DNA of 8,085 nt, taken from the NCBI GenBank assembly GCA_018676275.1, contig JABHFC010000308.1, positions 1 to 8,085 on the forward strand, written 5' to 3'. This DNA comes from Gammaproteobacteria bacterium. GTDB taxonomy: Bacteria; Pseudomonadota; Gammaproteobacteria; Eutrophobiales; Eutrophobiaceae. The notes below the pieces were generated by a model, which did not search any database, had not been told where the DNA came from, and worked only from the letters and a program-made list of their open reading frames with translations. The position numbers were made by a program, and so were the translations under genes. Shown here in pieces: positions 1 to 5,018 of the stretch (position 1 is its first letter; every line of letters begins with the position of its first letter).

Positions 1-63
1 AAAGTGAAAAGAGTAAAACAAGAAGGCTTAAGCGCGATAATTTTGCAATTCCGAATTTCATGA

Positions 64-765
64 TTATTCGTATTCTTCAGTCCTGTTATTCTCAGCACAA
101 ATATTTTCTTCTATCTCCCAATCGGGGCGTCGTTCGTAGCGGACAGTTGTGTGCCAGGGTTCAGTAAAATTAGCCGGATCGGTAACAGTACGATCACTTA
201 TGATCACATTTCCATTTTCAGTTACCCGCATTCGTTCGATGACATGCATTTGAGGGGAAGGATAGACGGATTCATTATATGTTTTATTCACATAAACGAT
301 AGATCTACTCAGGAAACCAATCGAATCTACAACCAGCACATCATCTTCAAAGTGACCTATAGAATGACCATTGGCTTTTGGTCTTAATTCATCCAGCGGT
401 GGATGTTTGCGACCATCAAGCCAAATCCAGCGAATTCCGCTACTGGATTCCATAATCCAGGTGATTTTCTTTTTGTCTACAAGGATTTCCTGTACGCCAA
501 TTGAAATCATTGTTGGTAGTGCCGGCGGAATACAGTTGGCAGAGTTATCTCCGCTGTAATCACCTTTTTCACGCAATTTGGTTTGTCTTTCAATATCAAG
601 AGCAATTTCGGGGGTAAATACTGGATCAGTATTAAGTTTCCTGAAGTTTCCTACCGGCTCCCAGACACCAACAAATTGTGACCCGGGCAATTCGTGGGAC
701 GAGGCAGATCTGCATAGAAGCAACAAAACGCACAGGCAAAAAGTACTACAGCTTATTCTATTCAT
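64..765 (-). CDS. Secreted protein of unknown function, partner of the DUF6152 gene
   Basis: A 233-residue protein with a Sec-type signal peptide: Met-Asn-Arg, then a hydrophobic stretch at about residues 8-18 (VLLLL core), with likely cleavage near residues 22-24 (SAS/SHE). The mature part is small and polar with no further membrane segment, so it should be periplasmic or outside the cell. Visible landmarks are C78-IPP, a WIWLDGRKHP segment (113-122), GHSIGHFEDD (133-142) followed by LVVDSIGF, and a C-terminal ICAENN (222-227). The two cysteines C78 and C223 could form a disulfide. I recall similar proteins as uncharacterised neighbours of DUF6152 genes in marine proteobacteria, but no activity is known to me. 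C18 does not sit in a proper lipobox, so a lipoprotein is unlikely. The gene starts 5 nt after the stop of the DUF6152 gene without a clear Shine-Dalgarno, which suggests translational coupling. Reading frame confidence is high; function is unknown. Confidence 0.85.
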   Translation of the reverse strand: MNRISCSTFCLCVLLLLCRSASSHELPGSQFVGVWEPVGNFRKLNTDPVFTPEIALDIERQTKLREKGDYSGDNSANCIPPALPTMISIGVQEILVDKKKITWIMESSSGIRWIWLDGRKHPPLDELRPKANGHSIGHFEDDVLVVDSIGFLSRSIVYVNKTYNESVYPSPQMHVIERMRVTENGNVIISDRTVTDPANFTEPWHTTVRYERRPDWEIEENICAENNRTEEYE

Positions 766-770
766 CGTTA

Positions 771-1196
771 TTATTTAATTGCCGGACCTTCACCGGCTTC
801 CGAAAGAGGTTTACCCAGCATTTTCCCATCGGCTGTAATGACATTTATTAATCCGCCTTTAGACTCCCCTGATTTTGCAGGATATGCATTTACTGTTATT
901 TCATCGCCGGGTTTAAATGTCTTACGACTCCATCCCTTACGTTTCAGGATGTTCGGACTCAAATACTCAATTCTCCAGACAGTTTTCTCACCGTTCTTAT
1001 CTCCGACCTCTAGATGTAGCCAGATATGTGGATTGGTAAACTGGAATTTTTTGACAGTGCCCTTAAGCTCCACAACTTCTTCAAGGTTAAACATTGCCAC
1101 CGAGTGGTGCGCAGATAGGGGATATGTGAAAGAAAAACAAAAAAGCGCGAGGAAAACGCCAATATTCCATTTAACATGTTTGAGTTCGTACAGCAT
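771..1196 (-). CDS. Exported DUF6152 family protein
   Basis: A 141-residue protein with a signal peptide: a positively charged start, a hydrophobic stretch at about residues 11-26, and a likely cleavage site before AHHSVAMF (29-36). The AHHS-x-x-MF sequence at the mature N-terminus, then a VELKGTVKKFQFTNPHIWL segment (41-59) and a C-terminal beta-rich part with FKPGDEITV, are the pattern of the DUF6152 family. Family members are small periplasmic beta proteins of unknown role. The adjacent histidines at the mature N-terminus could bind a metal; that is inference, not a known property. The ATG is preceded by GAGGTGA at 1201-1207 with good spacing, and a strong promoter lies further upstream at 1290-1318. 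The gene is followed after 5 nt by a second exported protein, so the two probably act together in the cell envelope. Confidence 0.88.
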   Translation of the reverse strand: MLYELKHVKWNIGVFLALFCFSFTYPLSAHHSVAMFNLEEVVELKGTVKKFQFTNPHIWLHLEVGDKNGEKTVWRIEYLSPNILKRKGWSRKTFKPGDEITVNAYPAKSGESKGGLINVITADGKMLGKPLSEAGEGPAIK

Positions 1197-1200
1197 AGTG

Positions 1201-1207
1201 TCACCTC
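1201..1207 (-). promoter_or_regulatory. Shine-Dalgarno of the DUF6152 gene
   Basis: The minus strand reads GAGGTGA, a seven-base match to the anti-Shine-Dalgarno of 16S rRNA, 4 nt before the ATG at 1196 (7 nt from GAGG). It fixes that start. Confidence 0.8.
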
Positions 1208-1289
1208 ACTTCAATCTATATCTATTAACCAGCAACAGATAACTACAGTTAAGGGGATAATTCAACAAGTTCAATAAAGAATGGCAATC

Positions 1290-1318
1290 ATTTTAGATGT
1301 CTAGTCACTTTTTGTCAA
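1290..1318 (-). promoter_or_regulatory. Sigma70-type promoter for the DUF6152/secreted-protein pair
   Basis: On the minus strand a perfect -35 box TTGACA (1313-1318) is followed after exactly 17 nt by TAAAAT (1290-1295, five of six matches to TATAAT). Transcription would start near 1283, giving an untranslated leader of about 87 nt before the ATG at 1196. The -35 box begins only 12 nt after the stop codon of the FAD oxidoreductase gene, and no terminator hairpin is visible between them, so read-through from the upstream genes is also possible. This is the best promoter in the window. Confidence 0.75.
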
Positions 1319-1330
1319 TCTGGAAGCTGA

Positions 1331-2569
1331 TTATGCCAGTACAGTTTTCGAATCCAGCCGGATTGGAGCACGATCTATCGCAAAAAAGGAAAGCGGTACA
1401 TCCGTATCAAAATCCCGTTTTTCACCAGTGATGGATTGCGCCAGCATTGAGCCAATGGCTGGAGCCAACTTGAAGCCATGACCACTGAAACCATTGGCAA
1501 CCCAGAAACCTTCTATCTCGGTGGGTCCTAATATCGGATGAACGTCGTCGCGATTAAAAGTATAGAGCCCACAATAGCCGCGGATCTTTCCTCTGTAGGG
1601 TAGATTTGGAAAACGATGATGCAGTGCGTGAAGCTTTGATAATTCGAATTCATCATCGTGTTCTCTTCTGAAGTCGTCAGGATCAGTGACAAATTCTTCT
1701 TCGTCCTCTGCCAGCACAGAACCTACAACCAGTTGTCGTCCGCGATTTTGTGTTCGAAAATATATCCCGCCTGCCATATCAACGCATACCGGGATGTCTC
1801 CTGTTATCTCTTCTGGTATATCCCTGTATAAAACCTGGATGCGAACCGGTTTTAGTTCCCAGTTTACTTTGAGTCCAACTGCATCGAATATTTGCTGACA
1901 CCATGGACCCGATGCGTTTATCAATAATGGCGTGGCAATTTTATCGCGGTTCTCCAGTGAAATGCTTTCTACGCGGCTACCTTGTGTTGTGATATCGGCA
2001 ACACGTGTTTTAAAATACAGATCAACGCCACTTTCCTGACAGGCCTGAACAAGATCCTGTGCAGCATCCACCGGATCAACATATCCACCTTCAAGTTCAA
2101 TAAGGTTTCGACTCCCACCTTCACAACTATGTGTCTCTCCAGTCTCCAGATCAGGAGCGAGGGTACAGGTACTCATAGATGGGAATCGCTTTTGCATATC
2201 CTGATCATCGAGCACCGCTGATGAGACCCCGAAACGCTGCATGCGTTCATGCTCTTTATCTGCCCATGTGCGATCACTACCCGGCATCCAAAGCACACCT
2301 TCGTTATGAAAACTGGCTCTGGGTTTCTTCAAGCCAGTAAAGCTTTGCCAGTCCCGGTAAGCATCAATACCATCCCTTGCCAGCACTAACATTTCATCCA
2401 GAGAGTAACGGGTTCTGCATACTGCGGATGAAGCGCCGGTAGATCCTTCGCCCACGGCCGCGCCTTTTTCAAGCACTGCAATTTTCAATTTGGAACGTCG
2501 TGCAAGCTGCCAGGCAATCGACAGCCCGATTATGCCAGCCCCAATAATCGTTATGTCGTAGTGTTTAAT
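1331..2569 (-). CDS. FAD-dependent oxidoreductase, DAO family, apparent ATT start
   Basis: A flavoenzyme of the D-amino-acid oxidase/sarcosine oxidase/FOXRED1-like superfamily, 412 residues if translated from ATT at 2567-2569. The N-terminus then reads (M)KHYDITIIGAGIIGLS, placing the GxGxxG dinucleotide-binding motif at residues 10-15 and the ribose-binding Glu at 34 (LEKG), as expected of the family. A GSTGASSAVCR segment follows, and the C-terminal FAD-contact region contains DDVHPILGP and GFSGHGFKLAPAIG. The first conventional start in frame is TTG at 2486-2488, which would remove the whole GxGxxG motif, so it is almost certainly wrong. Upstream of it the frame runs open to a TAG at 2573-2575. 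AAAGG at 2580-2584 lies 10 nt before the ATT. Such enzymes oxidise C-N or C-OH bonds, often in amino or hydroxy acids; the substrate is unknown. It lies 24 nt after the cyclase gene, probably co-transcribed. The gene could instead carry a start-codon mutation or sequencing error. Confidence 0.82.
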   Translation of the reverse strand: MKHYDITIIGAGIIGLSIAWQLARRSKLKIAVLEKGAAVGEGSTGASSAVCRTRYSLDEMLVLARDGIDAYRDWQSFTGLKKPRASFHNEGVLWMPGSDRTWADKEHERMQRFGVSSAVLDDQDMQKRFPSMSTCTLAPDLETGETHSCEGGSRNLIELEGGYVDPVDAAQDLVQACQESGVDLYFKTRVADITTQGSRVESISLENRDKIATPLLINASGPWCQQIFDAVGLKVNWELKPVRIQVLYRDIPEEITGDIPVCVDMAGGIYFRTQNRGRQLVVGSVLAEDEEEFVTDPDDFRREHDDEFELSKLHALHHRFPNLPYRGKIRGYCGLYTFNRDDVHPILGPTEIEGFWVANGFSGHGFKLAPAIGSMLAQSITGEKRDFDTDVPLSFFAIDRAPIRLDSKTVLA

Positions 2570-2579
2570 TGGCTATCTG

Positions 2580-2584
2580 CCTTT
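2580..2584 (-). promoter_or_regulatory. Possible Shine-Dalgarno of the FAD oxidoreductase ATT start
   Basis: The minus strand reads AAAGG, 10 nt before ATT at 2567-2569. The match is short and the spacing long but usable. It lies between two in-frame TAG codons (2594-2596 ending the cyclase and 2573-2575), so ribosomes finishing the cyclase could reinitiate here. Confidence 0.4.
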
Positions 2585-2593
2585 GAAATTAAA

Positions 2594-3517
2594 CTAGTCA
2601 GAAATAGACAGGACTTCATATAGTTGATGCTCACCACTCTTACCTTTTAGCTCCACCGAACAGGTTTTACCGATTTGAATTTTTTCCTTTAACCGGTCGA
2701 ACACCGTTTGTGAGACCAATAGTTTCGTGCCGGTTTCTTTATTTGCTGATTCAACCCGGCTGGCAAAATTAACTGCATCTCCAATAACCATCTTCATAGC
2801 ATTAGAACTATCCTCAAACGAACCGATAACAACATCGCCGCAATGAATGCCCACTCCCATTTGTAAACCCTGCCCGTAGGTTTCCTGCAGGTAGGGTTGC
2901 ATATTATCCATCGCCTCTAACATTTCCATTCCGCTACGCACGGCATTTTCAATCGCCCAGGATTCCTTTTCAACACCAAACAATGCCATCAAACCATCTC
3001 CCATATAATTAAATACTTCACCGTTGTTACGCTCAATAATTAAGCGCATTTGGCATATGTAGCGATTCAACATGTGAATAATATCGTAGGGTAATTGATT
3101 ATCAGAAAAGGAAGTAAAATCACGAATATCCGTAAACAAGATAGCCACTCTGGTCTCGACACCTGTTGATGAAAATTTGCCGGTATCATCTGACCTCTTT
3201 AACATAGCCAGATCAATATCATTATCATCAATAACCAGTCTGCGTATCTTAATATCATCACGCACATAGGACTGACAGGCCAATCGTATATTTGGAGCGA
3301 AGCCTAACTTTTTTACTAATTCGTATTCTTCATCGCCCGGCGGTGAAAGTCTATTTTCATCACCATCAATCAGAAGTATTCGGCAAGTGGTGCAACGTGC
3401 TTTGCCTCCACAGACATGGGTATGGGGAATACCGGCGCGCAGGGACGCCTGGAGAATGGATTCACCTTCTTCAATTTCAATTGATTTAGCGTCGGAGAGA
3501 AATTCTATTTTAGGCAT
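2594..3517 (-). CDS. [2Fe-2S] ferredoxin fused to a class III adenylate/guanylate cyclase
   Basis: A soluble 307-residue two-domain protein. Residues 1-95 are a plant-type ferredoxin with cluster ligands C36, C42, C45 (C-x5-C-x2-C) and C81 (LACQ). Residues 122-305 are a class III nucleotide cyclase catalytic domain: metal-binding D130 (LFTDIRDFTSF) and D174 (YMGDGLMALFG), and the transition-state pair N250 and R254 (GDAVNFASRVE). The domain would dimerise and make cAMP or cGMP from the triphosphate; the cluster domain is a plausible redox, oxygen or iron sensor. By-eye alignment puts N170 where adenylyl cyclases have the base-selecting Lys, and M243 where they have Asp or Thr, so nucleotide preference and even activity are uncertain. 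Ferredoxin-cyclase fusions are known as an architecture, but I know of no defined role. The ATG at 3515-3517 gives a normal ferredoxin N-terminus, though the better-placed Shine-Dalgarno serves an out-of-frame ATG 8 nt upstream. It sits between the MaoC gene and a flavoenzyme. Confidence 0.92.
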   Translation of the reverse strand: MPKIEFLSDAKSIEIEEGESILQASLRAGIPHTHVCGGKARCTTCRILLIDGDENRLSPPGDEEYELVKKLGFAPNIRLACQSYVRDDIKIRRLVIDDNDIDLAMLKRSDDTGKFSSTGVETRVAILFTDIRDFTSFSDNQLPYDIIHMLNRYICQMRLIIERNNGEVFNYMGDGLMALFGVEKESWAIENAVRSGMEMLEAMDNMQPYLQETYGQGLQMGVGIHCGDVVIGSFEDSSNAMKMVIGDAVNFASRVESANKETGTKLLVSQTVFDRLKEKIQIGKTCSVELKGKSGEHQLYEVLSISD

Positions 3518-3525
3518 CTCGCCAT
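3505..3525 (-). other. Six-codon upstream ORF overlapping the cyclase start
   Basis: On the minus strand ATG at 3523-3525 opens a short frame (MARCLK, then TAG at 3505-3507). It overlaps the first codons of the cyclase in another frame. An AAAGGGA sequence lies about 6 nt before this ATG but about 14 nt before the cyclase ATG, so ribosomes may prefer the short frame. It could tune cyclase translation by termination-reinitiation, or be chance. Confidence 0.3.
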
Positions 3526-3571
3526 TCTATTTCCCTTTATGTAGAAAAGCGAACACTACTAAGCATAGGAA

Positions 3572-3611
3572 ATTGCAACTTAAAGAATTCAGATCAGAAA
3601 TTAGTTGCAAT
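3572..3611. repeat. 9-bp perfect inverted repeat in the MaoC-cyclase gap
   Basis: ATTGCAACT at 3572-3580 and AGTTGCAAT at 3603-3611 are exact reverse complements separated by 22 nt. Each arm contains the self-complementary hexamer TTGCAA, and the two hexamers are 32 bp apart, about three helical turns. There is no strong T-tract after either arm, so it is a poor intrinsic terminator. An operator for the cyclase gene or an mRNA hairpin separating the two genes are both possible. Confidence 0.5.
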
Positions 3612-3626
3612 AATATAGAGTATATC

Positions 3627-4085
3627 TCAGGGCATATTTCGACACAGGAACATAGCTACACGATGGGATTCAAGTACTATTTCGTTTCTCTGATTCAGCA
3701 GGCGGTCGTTAAATGTCACGATACCTCGATCCTTCTTACTACACAGCCGCGTGTCCAGAATATCTGTTTCGGCATGGACTGTATCATTAGCTTTCAACGC
3801 GTTAGGAAATTTACATTTGATTTCTAATAATCCGACCTGATTTTCCAAAATACCAAGTCGTGTTAACAGGCCCGCTACAAGACCCAGAGTCAATTCACCC
3901 GGCGCAATCCTTGTTCCAAATGAAGTTGTTTTTGCAAACTCTTCATCTATGAAGATAGGTTGTGAATGCCCACTGATTGCGACACTCATGGAAATATCTG
4001 ATTCCGTTACCGTCCTGCCTTTAGTAACTATCTGTTCCCCCTTTTCAAAATCTTCGAAAAACCATTCCTTTATTGCTAAAGTCAC
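3627..4085 (-). CDS. MaoC-fold (hot-dog) acyl-CoA protein with altered catalytic residues
   Basis: A 152-residue cytoplasmic protein of the MaoC/R-hydratase family. The fold is recognisable from WFFEDFEKGEQ (8-18), GRTVTESDI (23-31), the core segment around GHSQPIFIDEEFA (39-51), and FGTRIAPGELTL (56-67). In active hydratases the core reads G-D-x-N-P-x-H-x-D, where Asp and His activate water. Here the same positions are H40, Q42 and F45, so both catalytic residues are absent while the surrounding frame (G39, P43, D47) is kept. It may bind an acyl-CoA without hydrating it, catalyse something else, or support the crotonase. The start is GTG at 4083-4085, chosen because AGGAAG at 4093-4098 lies 7 nt before it and the N-terminus fits the family. 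It follows the crotonase gene by 33 nt, so they are probably one transcript. Confidence 0.88.
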   Translation of the reverse strand: MTLAIKEWFFEDFEKGEQIVTKGRTVTESDISMSVAISGHSQPIFIDEEFAKTTSFGTRIAPGELTLGLVAGLLTRLGILENQVGLLEIKCKFPNALKANDTVHAETDILDTRLCSKKDRGIVTFNDRLLNQRNEIVLESHRVAMFLCRNMP

Positions 4086-4092
4086 TTTGTAT

Positions 4093-4098
4093 CTTCCT
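4093..4098 (-). promoter_or_regulatory. Shine-Dalgarno supporting the GTG start of the MaoC gene
   Basis: The minus strand reads AGGAAG, 7 nt before GTG at 4083-4085. No ATG alternative exists near the family's usual N-terminus, so this decides the start. Confidence 0.75.
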
Positions 4099-4118
4099 GT
4101 TTATTATATTTAGTCAGA

Positions 4119-4940
4119 CTATTTTTTGGACTGATATGTTTCACCAGTTCCCGTCTTGATTTTTCCTTCTTTAAATTGTTTCAATGCAATCTTCACCATC
4201 TCCCCTTCAGTCAAAAAGTAATTCTCATGAATATGCGCCATTTCCAGTTCGATAGCTTCCCATAAAGGCATCTTGCGTGTCATTCGACACATAGTTTTGG
4301 CTGTTTTGTAGGCATTAGGATGTTTATTCGCCAATTTTTTAACCATCTCCCAGGCCGCATCCTCTAATTCATCATGGGGTACTACTTTGGTAACCAATCC
4401 CATCCTGTAAGCTTCTTCTGCATCAATGCGATCACCACTTAAACAAAGATACTCGTAATGTTTAGGTAGTAGAAAGTGAGAAACGGCCCATGTCGTTCCA
4501 CCTGCAGGAAAATGGGCAAAGTTAATTTCAGATAAACAATAACGGGATTTATCCGAAGCGATGGCAACATCACAGAGGGAAACCGGCACGAGACCACCAC
4601 CATAACTGTGACCATTTACAGCTGCAACGGTAGGCTTTGACATGTTGTATAGTTTTTTATACCACTCAAGAATCGGATCCATCACTGCACGGAAGTTTAT
4701 TGAATCACTCTGCTCCATCGTCTGAATGAATGACATGTCCAGATCCAGACCAGCGGAAAAACTATCTCCAACGCCAGTTAAAAGAACGCCTCTTATTTCC
4801 GGTGTGTTTTCGATGTGTGTAACAACTTCCAGAATTTCCCGACTCATGGTTGGTGAGAAAGCATTTTTCTTTTCCGGTCGATTCATGCGAATAATCGCGA
4901 TGTCTTCTTTATTTTCAAATATGACCTGTTCGTAACTCAT
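4119..4940 (-). CDS. Crotonase-family enoyl-CoA hydratase/isomerase/lyase
   Basis: A 273-residue cytoplasmic crotonase, a normal length for the family. Counting from the ATG at 4940, it shows NRPEKKNAFSP (20-30), the first oxyanion-hole segment FSAGLDLDM (61-69), the second at NGHSYGGGL (109-117), and LSEINFAHFPAGG (136-148) with the retained acid E138. The other hydratase glutamate (Glu144 in rat enoyl-CoA hydratase) is V118 here. One-glutamate members include isomerases and the hydroxycinnamoyl-CoA hydratase/lyases, which this sequence resembles in NRPEK-NA-SPT, LSEIN and the KQF-x-x-GKIK tail. However, I do not see the tyrosines that bind the phenol group in those lyases, so I do not assign that name. 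The substrate is a CoA thioester, probably the product of the upstream ligase and Mo enzyme. A longer reading from TTG at 4944-4946 is rejected because AGGAG would be only 1 nt away; AGGAG is 7 nt from the ATG. Confidence 0.9.
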   Translation of the reverse strand: MSYEQVIFENKEDIAIIRMNRPEKKNAFSPTMSREILEVVTHIENTPEIRGVLLTGVGDSFSAGLDLDMSFIQTMEQSDSINFRAVMDPILEWYKKLYNMSKPTVAAVNGHSYGGGLVPVSLCDVAIASDKSRYCLSEINFAHFPAGGTTWAVSHFLLPKHYEYLCLSGDRIDAEEAYRMGLVTKVVPHDELEDAAWEMVKKLANKHPNAYKTAKTMCRMTRKMPLWEAIELEMAHIHENYFLTEGEMVKIALKQFKEGKIKTGTGETYQSKK

Positions 4941-4947
4941 GTTCAAA

Positions 4948-4952
4948 CTCCT
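4948..4952 (-). promoter_or_regulatory. Shine-Dalgarno deciding the crotonase start
   Basis: AGGAG on the minus strand, 7 nt before ATG at 4938-4940 and only 1 nt before the in-frame TTG at 4944-4946. It selects the ATG. The AT-rich 78-nt gap to the upstream gene shows no convincing promoter or terminator. Confidence 0.85.
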
Positions 4953-5018
4953 GGTAATTAATAATTAACTACAATGTTTATTTCTGATTAATATAAATCT
5001 ATAAAGCTCCGTGTACTT

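Noticed and set aside
1..63. Terminator or further gene after the last secreted protein
   Set aside because: No stem-loop with a T-tract and no start with a plausible frame is visible in these 63 bases.
838..1242. Plus-strand open frame of 134 codons
   Set aside because: It lies opposite the DUF6152 gene and its promoter-leader region, shows no recognisable domain, and the minus-strand gene has a signal peptide, family motifs and a good Shine-Dalgarno.
3612..3640. TATACT and TATTAT boxes at the end of the MaoC gene as a cyclase promoter
   Set aside because: Good -10-like hexamers are expected by chance in AT-rich DNA, and no matching -35 hexamer lies 16-18 nt upstream.
3387..3827. Plus-strand open frame of 146 codons
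   Set aside because: It runs antisense through the starts of the cyclase and the end of the MaoC gene and has no family features. It is an antisense shadow.
4119..4940. Naming the crotonase as hydroxycinnamoyl-CoA hydratase/lyase
   Set aside because: Several blocks resemble that enzyme, but the phenol-binding tyrosines are not visible and the neighbours lack a vanillin-type aldehyde dehydrogenase.
4941..4946. Two-codon longer start of the crotonase at TTG
   Set aside because: AGGAG would be 1 nt from the TTG, too close for initiation; the ATG at 4938-4940 has ideal spacing.
4947..5018. Promoter or terminator in the AT-rich gap before the crotonase
   Set aside because: TATATT-like boxes occur but with no acceptable -35 at the right distance, and there is no GC-rich hairpin with a T-tract.
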